Shown one piece after another: positions 9,709 through 21,596 of a DNA stretch of 64,000 nucleotides; position 1 is the first letter of the stretch; each line of letters begins with the position of its first letter. The notes below the pieces were generated by a model. That model was not told where the DNA came from. It searched no databases and worked only from the letters and a program-made list of their open reading frames with translations. The stretch comes from Mimachlamys varia (Eukaryota; Mollusca; Bivalvia; Pectinida; Pectinidae). Position numbers and translations under genes: made by a program. The stretch spans positions 54,356,401 through 54,420,400 of the forward strand of contig OX392527.1 of assembly GCA_947623455.1 (NCBI GenBank), in the 5' to 3' direction.

Positions 9709-10089
9709 TTGCAATAACAACTTATATACTTAGTGTAGCGGTATACCTGTACGTTAGACAATTCATCGTCCTAATTGCTGGACCTGGGGGGAGATACGGG
9801 TGGAATAAAGATAATGCAATCTTGCATCAATGTGTAGACAAGTAATGTTTATTTTGTCATCGCATTAACTATGGTTATATAGGTCACGAATGTCCATGAA
9901 GATAACGTGCTTTGCCTGGTCATACAAAGAATGTCAACACTACATGTCAGAGGCTGTCAACAAAAACAATATAGTCTATAACGATCGTGTCAATACAGTA
10001 ACTACAGAGGAAGAATGAAAACTAGAGAACTTGTCAACAAATTATATATCCACAAAGTTCACGCCATCTGTAAGGAATGCCGACAAAGT

Positions 10090-10367
10090 ACATGTCAACA
10101 TACGGAAAGGCAGCAGTACATGTCAACATACGGAAAGGCAGCAGTACATGTCAACATACGGAAAGGCAGCAGTACATGTCAACATACGGAAAGGCAGCAG
10201 TACATGTCAACATACGGAAAGGCAGCAGTACATGTCAACATACGGAAAGGCAGCAGTACATGTCAACATACGGAAAGGCAACAGTACATGTCAACATACG
10301 GAAAGGCAACAGTACATGTCAACATACGGAAAGGCAGCAGTACATGTCAACATACGGAAAGGCAACA
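10090..10367. repeat. 28-bp tandem array, 10 copies, in IRF intron 1
   Basis: The unit starts ACATGTCAACATACGGAAAG and repeats every 28 bp from 10090 to 10342. The only common variant is GGCAGCAG versus GGCAACAG. Since 28 is not a multiple of 3, all three forward frames read the same peptide in rotation, which produces overlapping open frames with no coding meaning. Confidence 0.95.
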
Positions 10368-10692
10368 TAAGATAGAATTTGTTCACAAAGAATTTTATAT
10401 GTGATTGTTTTGGTACCTATATATATAGTTTTTTTGAAATTATAACAAAACACACTAATCACGTGCAGATTTTTAAATAGATACTACATTTGGCAGCCAT
10501 CGTGCATACGTTCAACAGCTGAAATAATAGTAAAATTTATGTGATCAAAAACTATGTACACAAAATGAGCAACTGTGTCATGGTGTGCCCAATGTGTAGG
10601 CTAACTTTTGTACGCCTGTCGAACTAAATAGTGTAATATGCAACCTAATTGTTATATATTACAACAGAGCTATCTAAAATCAAGATTCTTAC

Positions 10693-10775
10693 CTCCGCGT
10701 GGAATAACAGTCACTGTGAAATGATAAGTCCTTCTTAAGAAACAATCTGTAGCTACCCGACGATCAGTTTTGCTA
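10693..10775 (-). other. IRF: Candidate IRF exon 1 (5' untranslated)
   Basis: A strong donor, CGCGGAG/GTAAGAAT, ends here on the minus strand. It is the best donor I found upstream of exon 2, whose acceptor lies within its 5' leader. The 5' edge is a guess based on a TATA-like GTATATTAAC at about 10803-10812. No initiator was verified. Confidence 0.5.
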
Positions 10776-10802
10776 AAATATACGTCTGTACTGCCGCGGC
10801 CG

Positions 10803-10850
10803 GTTAATATACAAACAGTGAGTCATGTGACAAGCGATTCTGGGAAGTCC
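10803..10850 (-). promoter_or_regulatory. Candidate IRF promoter: TATA-like, AP-1, GAS and kappaB-like motifs
   Basis: Within 48 bp upstream of the candidate first exon are a TATA-like GTATATTAAC (minus), an exact AP-1 site TGAGTCA (10819-10825), a palindromic STAT/GAS site TTCTGGGAA (10838-10846), and an overlapping GGGAAGTCC (10842-10850) that resembles a Rel/NF-kappaB site. Vertebrate IRF1 promoters also carry GAS and kappaB sites. Each motif is short enough to arise by chance; the grouping is the evidence. Confidence 0.4.
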
Positions 10851-11733
10851 TGTCCTTCTCAATACACACATATTACAGGAATAACCTATTCTATTAATAG
10901 AACAGCGGTAATTCTCGTTGCTATTAATAGCCCTGACCCAGCAGTATGGAGATTTCACAACGTATTTTTAGAAAATAAGCAATGCGGCTTTGTTGCCGCT
11001 GTGGGTTTTTTATTTATTATAATTCGTGATTCAGAAGCATTGCTATTGAAAATTTCCTACAGTTTCAGGTGGACAAGAATGGCAAATATTGTAGGCTAAC
11101 TCTATACATGATGATATGTAGTTATATGCAACATCTATTTTAAGTTATATTGTAATGTTTACCATTAAATCTGTTTCAAAATTTGCGGTATTTTAGCGAG
11201 TACAGCTATTATTTAATTATCGTATTGTATATGTGCATCGATATGCATGCATATGGTATTCTGCTATGTACTTATCTAATCTGTATCAATTAATATTATG
11301 AAATATACAAATAAATTATTATCAATTCATCGATGAACAGCGACTGATTTCGAAAGTCAAACACGCATTCCCTGTGTAATATATACACTTAGTGCATGTA
11401 TTGTGATCATATGATTGTGTGTTTGTTACTTTTGGTATTTTCGCATACAAATCGAGATCTTACGTAAGGAGAGTCATGTATTGTTTATATATATTTATAT
11501 GCATTGAAAATATTCTTACGAGATGGAATGTGTAAAGGAAATGGACGACAAGAACGGAAGCTAGTTTTTACGTTTTTTACATAAATGCATGAAATTGCAT
11601 TTTTGATATCAGACAACGTGTTAAATTTGAAGGCCATCAAATGACGTTTGAACAGTTTGAATTTGCTCACTTTTCTAGCCTGGAGCGACGGGGTATGCAA
11701 TAAATCACCAGTATATCTAGGGTAAATACATTT
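10851..11733. other. Spacer upstream of IRF with no recognised gene
   Basis: AT-rich sequence between the IRF promoter and the 44-bp array. It has two CTATTAATAG palindromes (about 10889 and 10920). An open frame on the plus strand across 10770-11099 has no ATG-supported start of note and no recognisable domain. I see no gene. Confidence 0.5.
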
Positions 11734-14700
11734 TAGATAGGGTCTGGTAAATAATATCGACGGTAAAATAGGATAAATAGATAGGGTCTGGTAAATAATA
11801 TCGACGGTAAAATAGGATAAATAGATAGGGTTTGGTAAGTAATATCGACGGTAAAATAGGATAAATAGATAGGGTTTGGTAAGTAATATCGACGGTAAAA
11901 TAGGATAAATAGATAGGGTTTGGTAAGTAATATCGACGGTAAAATAGGATAAATAGATAGGGTTTGGTAAGTAATATCGACGGTAAAATAGGATAAATAG
12001 ATAGGGTCTGGTAAATAATATCGACGGTAAAATAGGATAAATAGATAGGGTTTGGTAAATAATATCGACGGTAAAATATGATAAATAGATAGGGTTTGGT
12101 AAATAATATCGACGGTAAAATAGGATAAATAGATAGGGTCTGGTAAATAATATCGACGGTAAAATAGGATAAATAGATAGGGTTTGGTAAGTAATATCGA
12201 CGGTAAAATAGGATAAATAGATAGGGTTTGGTAAGTAATATCGACGGTAAAATAGGATAAATAGATAGGGTCTGGTAAATAATATCGACGGTAAAATAGG
12301 ATAAATAGATAGGGTTTGGTAAGTAATATCGACGGTAAAATAGGATAAATAGATAGGGTCTGGTAAATGATATCGACGGTAAAATAGGATAAATAGATAG
12401 GGTCTGGTAAATAATATCGACGATAAACTATTATAAATAGATAGGGTCTGGTAAATAATATCGACGGTAAAATAGGATAAATAGATAGGGTCTGGTAAAT
12501 AATATCGACGGTAAAATAGGATAAATAGATAGGGTCTGGTAAGTAATATCGACGGTAAAATAGGATAAATAGATAGGGTCTGGTAAATAATATCGACGAT
12601 AAACTATTATAAATAGATAGAGTTTGGTAAGTAATATCGACGGTAAAATAGGATAAATAGATAGAGTTTGGTAAGTAATATCGACGGTAAAATAGGATAA
12701 ATAGATAGGGTTTGGTAAGTAATATCGACGGTAAAATAGGATAAATAGATAGGGTTTGGTAAGTAATATCGACGGTAAAATAGGATAAATAGATAGGGTT
12801 TGGTAAGTAATATCGACGGTAAAATAGGATAAATAGATAGGGTCTGGTAAATGATATCCACGGTAAAATAGGATAAATAGATAGGGTCTGGTAAATAATA
12901 TCGACGGTAAAATAGGAAAAATAGATAGGGTTTGGTAAGTAATATCCACGGTAAAATAGGATAAATAGATAGGGTTTGGTAAGTAATATCCACGGTAAAA
13001 TAAGATAAATAGATAGGGTTTGGTAAATGATATCGACGGTAAAATAGGATAAATAGATATGGTTTGGTAAGTAATATCCACGGTAAAATAGGATAAATAG
13101 ATAGGGATTGGTAAGTAATATCTACGGTAAAATAAGATAAATAGATAGGGTTTGGTAAGTAATATCCACGGTAAAATAGGATAAATAGATAGGGTTTGGT
13201 AAGTAATATCCACGGTAAACTGGTATAAATAGATAGGGTTTGGTAAGTAATATCCACGGTAAAATAGGATAAATAGATAGGGTTTGGTAAATAATATCGA
13301 CGGTAAAATAGGATAAATAGATAGGGTTTGGTAAGTAATATCCACGGTAAAATAGGAAAAATAGATAGGGATTGGTAAGTAATATCTACGGTAAAATAAG
13401 ATAAATAGATAGGGTTTGGTAAGTAATATCCACGGTAAAATAGGATAAATAGATATGGTTTGGTAAATAATATCCACGGTAAAATAGGATAAATAGATAG
13501 GGTCTGGTAAATAATATCGACGGTAAAATAGGATAAATAGATAGGGTCTGGTAAGTAATATCGACGGTAAAATAGGATAAATAGATATGGTTTGGTAAGT
13601 AATATCGACGGTAAAATAGGATAAATAGATAGGGTTTGGTAAATAATATCGACGGTAAAATAGGATAAATAGATATGGTTTGGTAAGTAATATCGACGGT
13701 AAAATAGGATAAATAGATAGGGTCTGGTAAATAATATCGACGGTAAAATAGGAAAAATAGATATGGTTTGGTAAGTAATATCGACGGTAAAATAGGAAAA
13801 ATAGATAGGGTTTGGTAAGTAATATCGACGGTAAAATAGGATAAATAGATAGGGTTTGGTAAGTAATATCCACGGTAAAATAGGATAAATAGATAGGGTT
13901 TGGTAAGTAATATCCACGGTAAAATAGGATAAATAGATAGGGTTTGGTAAATAATATCCACGGTAAAATAGGATAAATAGATAGGGTTTGGTAAATAATA
14001 TCGACGGTAAAATAGGATAAATAGATAGGGTTTGGTAAGTAATATCGACGGTAAAATAGGATAAATAGATAGGGTTTGGTAAGTAATATCGACGGTAAAA
14101 TAGGATAAATAGATAGGGTTTGGTAAGTAATATCGACGGTAAAATAGGATAAATAGATAGGGTTTGGTAAGTAATATCGACGGTAAAATAGGATAAATAG
14201 ATAGGGTTTGGTAAGTAATATCGACGGTAAAATAGGATAAATAGATAGGGTTTGGTAAGTAATATCGACGGTAAAATAGGATAAATAGATAGGGTTTGGT
14301 AAGTAATATCCACGGTAAAATAGGATAAATAGATAGGGTTTGGTAAATAATATCCACGGTAAAATAGGATAAATAGATAGGGTTTGGTAAGTAATATCCA
14401 CGGTAAAATAGGATAAATAGATAGGGTCTGGTAAATGATATCGACGGTAAACTATTATAAATAGATAGGGTTTGGTAAGTAATATCCACGGTAAAATAAG
14501 ATAAATAGATAGGGTTTGGTAAGTAATATCCACGGTAAAATAGCATTAATAGATAGGGTCTGGTAAATAATATCGACGGTAAAATAGGATAAATAGATAG
14601 GGTTTGGTAAATAATATCGACGGTAAAATAGGATAAATAGATATGGTTTGGTAAATAATATCCACGGTAAACTGGTATAAATAGATAGGGTTTGGTAAAT

Positions 14701-15831
14701 AATATCGACGGTAAAATAGGATAAATAGATAGGGTTTGGTAAGTAATATCCACGGTAAACTGGTATAAATAGATAGGGTTTGGTAAATAATATCGACGGT
14801 AAAATAGGATAAATAGATAGGGTTTGGTAAGTAATATCTACGGTAAAGTAGGATAAATAGATAGGGTTTGGTAAGTAATATCCACGGTAAAATAAGATAA
14901 ATAGATAGGGTTTGGTAAGTAATATCCACGGTAAAATAGGATAAATAGATAGGGTTTGGTAAATAATATCGACGGTAAAATAGGATAAATAGATAGGGTT
15001 TGGTAAGTAATATCTACGGTAAAATAGGATAAATAGATAGGGTCTGGTAAATAATATCGACGGTAAAATAGGGAAAAAAGGTAGGGTTTGGTAAGTAATA
15101 TCGACGGTAAAATAGGATAAATAGATAGAGTTTGGTAAATAATATCCACGGTAAAATAGGATAAATAGATAGGGTCTGGTAAATAATATCCACGGTAAAA
15201 TAGGATAAATAGATAGGGTCTGGTAAATAATATCGACGATAAACTATTATAAATAGATAGAGTTTGGTAAGTAATATCGACGGTAAACTAGGATAAATAG
15301 ATAGGGTTTGGTAAATAATATCCACGGTAAAATAGGATAAATAGATAGGGTCTGGTAAATAATATCCACGGTAAAATAGGATAAATAGATATGGTTTGGT
15401 AAATAATATCCACGGTAAAATAGGATAAATAGATAGGGTTTGGTAAATAATATCCACGGTAAAATAGAATAAATAGATAGGGTTTGGTAAATAATATCCA
15501 CGGTAAAATAGGATAAATAGATAGGGTCTGGTAAATAATATCTACGGTAAAATAGGGAAAAAAGTAAGGGTTTGGTAAGTAATATCGACGGTAAAATAGG
15601 ATAAATAGATAGAGTTTGGTAAATAATATCCACGGTAAAATAGGATAAATAGATAGGGTCTGGTAAATAATATCGACGGTAAAATAGGATAAATAGATAG
15701 GGTCTGGTAAATAATATCCACGGTAAAATAGGATAAATAGATAGGGTCTGGTAAATAATATCCACGGTAAAATAGGATAAATAGATAGGGTCTGGTAAAT
15801 AATATCGACGGTAAAATAGGATAAATAGATA
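11734..15831. repeat. 44-bp tandem satellite array, about 93 copies
   Basis: The unit contains GGATAAATAGATAGGGTYTG followed by GTAARTAATATCSACGGTAA and AATA, repeated every 44 bp about 93 times. Variation sits at a few sites: GGTCTGG or GGTTTGG, GTAAGT or GTAAAT, TCGACGG, TCCACGG or TCTACGG, AAAATAGG or AAACTATT. The minus strand has very few stops in any frame. As 44 is not a multiple of 3, all three frames give the same hydrophobic 44-residue peptide in rotation. Minus-strand ATG is essentially absent from the unit, so I do not call a protein. Confidence 0.97.
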
Positions 15832-16611
15832 TAATATTGATTCTGTTATCTTTTCGTCCACATAACAAGTAGGTCAAACACGAACTCACTCTGGACCTTA
15901 TTCTGATAGATAAAAGTCTAGATACACCTGTACGTATTTTTTAAAATATGCACGCCTTTTAAATTTTGAAATGTTTTGTCACAAGGTGTCCCTTTCTGAA
16001 CCGACAGTCTACATGTAAATTATTTTACAGCTGGAAAATAAAACAACGAAGAAAAAAATCGCTATTCTACGATTTGTTGTTAGTTATTTTATTTATGATT
16101 TGCATTAATTGTATAAATATAACTGGGGACGGTAACAACTTTATATTATACATCGCTCTAAACACTCACAAGTTTGATCTATAACAGACCATCAAGATGT
16201 CTAATGCTGTAAACACGCGTACTGCCGAAACGAGGTACAAACATGTATGATTACAGTAAGTATACACGGGCGAAGAGTCTGGGGAAATGAGCTGTTCTTG
16301 GTATTATCTCATTTCTTAGAAAGTCATTTGCATACTTGTGTTTAAGAAATCCTATTTATGTATACTTATGTGTTAGTCACGCTTCGTATTAGAACTCCCG
16401 ATGTATAGCGAACGACCGATAAATATCAATACCTGAAAAATGTATGCCGCCCTCGATATAGATTGTATCAACAACCAGAAACTTCAGTCTGGCAAAACCT
16501 GTTTCCAACCCAGTTATACTGACTTGTATATACCGACATTTGTCCGAAGGATTTGTCTACCTGATTGACTAAATATCAATCGATTAAGCGGATCATAGAG
16601 GCGCAAACCTT
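15832..16611. other. Spacer between the 44-bp and 26-bp arrays
   Basis: Unique AT-rich sequence. A 72-codon open frame with an ATG (15966-16184, plus) encodes a lysine-rich then hydrophobic peptide with no recognisable domain. I do not consider it a supported gene. Confidence 0.5.
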
Positions 16612-19600
16612 CGGACTGTACCGACACACGACTTAATCCGACTGTACCGTCACACGACTTAATCCGACTGTCCTGACTGACGACTTAATCGGACTGTACC
16701 GACACACGACTTAATCGGGCTGTACCGTCACACGACTTAATCGGACTGTACCGTCACACGACTTAATCCGACTGTCCTGACTGACGACTTAATCGGACTG
16801 TACCGTCACACGACTTAATCGGACTGTACCGTCACACGACTTAATCGGACTGTACCGTCACACGACTTAATCGGACTGTACCGTCACACGACTTAATCGG
16901 ACTGTAACGTCACACGACTTAATCGGACCGTACCGTCACACGACTTAATCCGACTGTACCGTCACACGACTTAATCCGACTGTACCGTCACACGACTTAA
17001 TCGGACCGTACCGTCACACAACTTAATCGGACTGTACCGTCAAACGACTTAATCGGACTGTACCGACTGACGACTTAATCGGACTGTACCGACACACGAT
17101 TTAATCGGGCTGTACCGACACACGATTTAATCGGGCTGTACCGACACACGACTTAATCGGACTGTACCGTCACACGACTTAATCCGACTGTCCTGACTGA
17201 CGACTTAATCGGACCGTACCATCACACGACTTAATCGGACTGTACCGTCAAACGACTTAATCGGACTGTACCGACTGACGACTTAATCGGACTGTACCGA
17301 CACACGATTTAATCGGGCTGTACCGACACACGATTTAATCGGGCTGTACCGACACACGACCTAATCGGACTGTACCGCCACACGACTTAATCGGACTGTA
17401 CCGCAAACGATTTAATAGTATTGTACCGACACACGAATTAATCGGACTGTACCGACACACAACTTAATCCGACTGTACTGACTGACGACTTAATCGGACC
17501 GTACCGTCACACGACTTAATCGGACTGTACCGTCTGACGACTTAATCGGACTGTACCGTCACACGACTTAATCGGACTGTACCGACACACGACTTAATCG
17601 GGCTGTACCGTCACACGACTTAATCGGACTGTACCGTCACACGACTTAATCCGACTGTCCTAACTGACGACTTAATCGGACTGTACCGTCACACGACTTA
17701 ATCGGACTGTACCGTCTGACGACTTAATCGGACTGTACCGTAACACGACTTAATCGGACTGTACCGACACACGACTTAATCGGGCTGTACCGTCACACGA
17801 CTTAATCGGACTGTACCGTCACACGACTTAATCCGACTGTCCTAACTGACGACTGAATCGGACTGTACCGTCACACGACTTAATCGGACTGTACCGTCTG
17901 ACGACTTAATCGGACTGTACCGACTGACGACTTAATCGGACTGTACCGTCACACGACTTAATCCGACTGTCCTAACTGACGACTTAATCGGACTGTACCG
18001 TCACACGACTTAATCGGACTGTACCGTCTGACGACTTAATCGGACTGTACCGTAACACGACTTAATCGGACTGTACCGACACACGACTTAATCGGGCTGT
18101 ACCGTCACACGACTTAATCGGACTGTACCGTCACACGACTTAATCCGACTGTCCTAACTGACGACTGAATCGGACTGTACCGTCACACGACTTAATCGGA
18201 CTGTACCGTCACACGACTTAATCGGACTGTACCGACTGACGACTTAATCGGACTGTACCGTCACACGACTTAATCCGACTGTCCTAACTGACGACTTAAT
18301 CGGACTGTACCGTCACACGACTTAATCGGACTGTACCGTCTGACGACTTAATCGGACTATACCGTCACACGACTTAATCGGACTGTACCGACACACGACT
18401 TAATCGGGCTGTACCGTCACACGACTTAATCGGGCTGTACCGTCACACGACTTAATCGGACTGTACCGTCACACGACTTAATCGGACTGTACCGTCACAC
18501 TACTTAATCGGACCGTACCGTCACACGACTTAATCCGACTCTACCGTCACACGACTTAATCGGACTGTACCGTCTGACGACTTAATCGGACTGTACCGTC
18601 ACACGACTTAATCGGACTGTACCGTCACACGACTTAATCGGACCGTACCGTCACACAACTTAATCGGACTGTACCGTCACACGACTTAATCGGACTGTAC
18701 CGACTGACGACTTAATCGGACTGTACCGACACACGATTTAATCGGACTGTACCGACACACGATTTAATCGGGCTGTACCGACACACGATTTAATCGGACT
18801 GTACCGTCACACGACTTAATCCGACTGTCCTGACTGACGACTTAATCGGACTGTACCGCAAACGATTTAATAGTAATGTACCGATACACGAATTAATCGG
18901 GTTGTACCGACACACGACTTAATCCGACTGTACCGACACACGACTTAATCGGACCGTACCGTCACACAACTTAATCGGACTGTACCATCACACGACTTAA
19001 TCGGACTGTACCGTCACACGACTAAATCGGACTGAACCGACTGACGACTTAATCGGACTGTACCGCCACACGATTTAATCGGGCTGTACCGACACACGAT
19101 TTAATCGGGCTGTACCGACACACGACCTAATCGGACTGTACCGCCACACGACTTAATCGGACTGTACCGCAAACGATTTAATAGTAATGTACCGATACAC
19201 GAATAAATCGGGTTGTACCGACACACGACTTAATCCGACTGTACTGACACACGACTTAATCGGGCTGTACCGACACACGACTTAATCGGACTGTACCGAC
19301 ACAAGACTTAATCGGACTGTACCGACACAAGACTTAATCGGGTTGTACCGACACACGATTTAATCCGACTGTACTGACACACGACTTAATCGGAATGTAC
19401 CGACAGACGACTTCCTCGGGTTGTACTGACACAAGACTTAATCGGACTGTACAGACACGCGACTTAATCGGACTGTACAGACACCCGACTTAATCGGGTT
19501 CTACTGACACAAGACTTGATCGACCTGTAACGACACACGACTTAATCGGCTGTACCGACACACGACTTAATCGGGTTGTACTGACACAAGACTTGATCGA

Positions 19601-20507
19601 ACTGTACCGACACGTGACTTAATCGGACTGTACCGACACATGACTTAATCGGACTGTACCGACACACGAATTCACCCCACTGTACCGACACACGACTTAA
19701 TCGGACTGTACAGACACACGACTTCATCGGGTTGTACTGACACAAGACTTAATCGGACTGTACAGACACAAGACTTAATCGGACTGTACAGACACGCGAC
19801 TTAATCGGGCTGTACTGACACAAGACTTGATCGAACTGTACCGACACACGACTTAATCGGGTTGTACTGACACAAGACTTGATCGAACTGTACCGACACG
19901 CGACTTAATCGGACTGTACCGACACACGACTTAATCGGACTGTACCAACACACGACTTAATCGGACTGTACAGACACAAGACTTAATCGGACTGTACCGA
20001 CACACGACTTAATCGGGTTGTACTGACACAAGACTTGATCGGACTGTACCGACACACGATTTAATCGGACTGTACCGACACACGACTTGTTCGAACTGTG
20101 CCGACACACGACTTAATCGGACTGTACCGACACACGACTTAATCGGGTTGCACTGACATAAGACTTGATCGAACTGTACCGACACGCAACTTAATCTGAC
20201 TGTATTGACACACGACTTAATCGGAATGTACAGACACACGACTTAATCGGGTTGTACAGACACAAGACTTGATCGAACTGTACCGACACACGACTTAATC
20301 GGACTGTGCCGACACACGACTTAATCGGACTGTACTGACACACGACTTAATCGGACTGTACCGACACACTACTTAATCGGACTGTACCGACAGACGCCTT
20401 AATCGGACTGTACCGACACAAAACTAAATCGGACTGTACCGACACATGACTTAATCGGACTGTACCGACATACGACTTAATCGGACTGTATCGGCACACG
20501 ACTTAAT
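16612..20507. repeat. 26-bp tandem satellite array, about 150 copies, CpG-rich
   Basis: The unit is CGGACTGTACCGTCACACGA plus CTTAAT. Main variants are GACACACGAC, GTCTGACGAC, GACTGACGAC, CCGACTGTCCTGACTGAC and a 25-bp form with CCGCAAACGATTTAATAGTA. Typical copies carry three or four CpG. Copies right of about 19.4 kb are more diverged and enriched in TACTGACACAAGACTTGATCG-type units, while the left two thirds are more uniform. Minus-strand open frames at 19542-19745 and 20009-20239 come from the repeat. Confidence 0.97.
17600..18420. repeat. 312-bp higher-order repeat (12 monomers) in the 26-bp array
   Basis: The variant CCTAACTGACGAC occurs at 17659, 17841, 17971, 18153 and 18283. The spacings are 182, 130, 182 and 130 bp, that is 7 and 5 monomers alternating, so a 312-bp, 12-monomer unit is present in about two and a half copies. 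Confidence 0.88.
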
Positions 20508-20982
20508 CCAAACACTGTATTTGTTTCTCCGTCTTTACCGACTTTCAAAGTTCATCAAGTCTCACTTGATGAGGTTAAATTTTCAGAACGAAAAGATACC
20601 TTGGGTTATTTCTCCTTTCCCCAAAGATAGGGAATTCCCCTCGCACACAATACTACAAATGTATCAACATCACTTTCAAACAGACTAGAGCCAGATTTCA
20701 ACAGGTGTGAAAACATATATGTACGATAGGTGAGGTTAGGAATACAATGTATTTGAAATGAAAACAATGTCAGACTAGGGATTTTTGAAATTTATTACAT
20801 TTTTGCCTGTAAAATATAGAAAACTATCAAACTTATAAAACTTATATTTTTACTGCTGTGATGAGCAGTGAAAATATAACATTTTGCCGTGAAAATATAA
20901 CATTTTGCAGTTAGAATATAAGAACTTTTTTATGAGTTGTTCCCCTTGATCAAATCGAACATGGCATTGGAGGCTCGGCATA
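20508..20982. other. Spacer after the 26-bp array
   Basis: Mostly unique sequence. It contains two degenerate 32-bp units (20717-20791) and a 21-bp direct duplication of GTGAAAATATAACATTTTGC (20868 and 20889), preceded by a short hairpin ACTGCT...AGCAGT. No gene is recognised. Confidence 0.5.
20717..20791. repeat. Two outlying units of the 32-bp minisatellite
   Basis: Units with GATAGGTGAGGTTAGGAATA and ACAATGTCAGACTAGGGATT match the 32-bp repeat found again at 21405-21596. About 610 bp of other sequence separates the two sites. Confidence 0.6.
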
Positions 20983-21174
20983 TTGTTGTCGTCTGCTAGA
21001 ACTTTGTGGAAAGATGGCCTTGAAGAAATGGCATCAATAATAAATATTGATGAGAAACTGCTGCAGGATATATTATGTAATGAATTGGAAGATGAAAATT
21101 GTTCAACTTTTCCGATCAGCTTATCCCAATCAGCTGTGTACTGGACCCGATCGGTTGTGATTTCGACGGATTAG
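20983..21174 (+). other. Open frame of 64 codons, possible exon or element fragment
   Basis: The frame runs from a TTG at 20983 to TAG. It carries a credible amphipathic, acidic stretch (WKDGLEEMASIINIDEKLLQ, then DILCNELEDENC). The first ATG is at 21028, inside the frame. Composition differs from the surrounding repeats and looks more protein-like than other short frames here. I do not recognise a family. It could be an exon, a transposon fragment or chance. Confidence 0.2.
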
Positions 21175-21264
21175 GCCTAACTTAGTTACTTTCCAGTAGG
21201 CAAGTAAAGAAAACAAATCATGAAAGTATCTTAAGTCCTGTTTCGAAATGTAATAAAAAGAAAC

Positions 21265-21388
21265 TTCAATGGTTTGCCGTTTAATATCAAATATATTTCA
21301 CTTGTATGGCAGATTTTTTTTTTATTTTCACGAGTGCTATGTGCCATTTAAGTGAAATATATTTTATATCAAACGGCCAACCATTGAA
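21265..21388. repeat. 124-bp near-perfect hairpin (MITE-like)
   Basis: Arms TTCAATGGTTTGCCGTTTAA (start 21265) and the inverse of TATCAAACGGCCAACCATTGAA (end 21388) pair over about 39 bp, through AAATATATTTCACTT. The loop contains a T-rich run and a second small pairing GTATGGC/GTGCCAT. No target duplication is seen. Either a non-autonomous DNA element or a foldback. Confidence 0.7.
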
Positions 21389-21404
21389 TATACTCTATAC
21401 AGTA

Positions 21405-21596
21405 TATGCTAGGTGAGACTAGAAATATTGGAAATGTTTGGTAGGTGAGGCTAGGAATATTTGAAATGTATACAATGTTAGACTAGGTATATTTGAAATG
21501 TATGCTTGGTAAAACTAGAAATATTTGACATGTATGCCAGGTGAGACTAGATATTTCTGAAATGTATACAATGTAAGACTAGGTATATTTGAAATG
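21405..21596. repeat. 32-bp minisatellite, six units in a three-unit pattern
   Basis: Exactly six 32-bp units end in GAAATG or GACATG. Units 3 and 6 share TATACAATGTNAGACTAGGT, while 1, 2, 4 and 5 have GGTGAG/GGTAAA forms. This suggests a 96-bp (three-unit) duplication. Confidence 0.85.

Larger units (their letters stand above)
9445..10692 (-). other. IRF intron 1 (5' untranslated)
   Basis: It runs from the donor CGCGGAG/GTAAGAAT to the acceptor TTATTATTCTAG. It contains the 28-bp array and a possible SINE remnant. No coding exon is seen. The upstream boundary depends on exon 1 being real. Confidence 0.6.

Noticed and set aside
10015..10404. Three overlapping plus-strand frames of 97-129 codons
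   Set aside because: They are rotations of the 28-bp repeat in three frames, inside the IRF intron.
10770..11099. Plus-strand frame of 109 codons
   Set aside because: It crosses the candidate IRF promoter in antisense, has no domain, and its length is within chance for the region.
11734..15831. Telomere-like repeat, because of the AGGGTTTGG words
   Set aside because: The full unit is 44 bp and contains no run of TTAGGG or another telomeric motif.
12431..15889. Long minus-strand open frames, up to 700 codons, rich in Tyr, Leu, Ile and Pro
   Set aside because: They are translations of the 44-bp repeat. All three frames give the same rotating peptide, the apparent starts are GTG or TTG, and no gene context exists.
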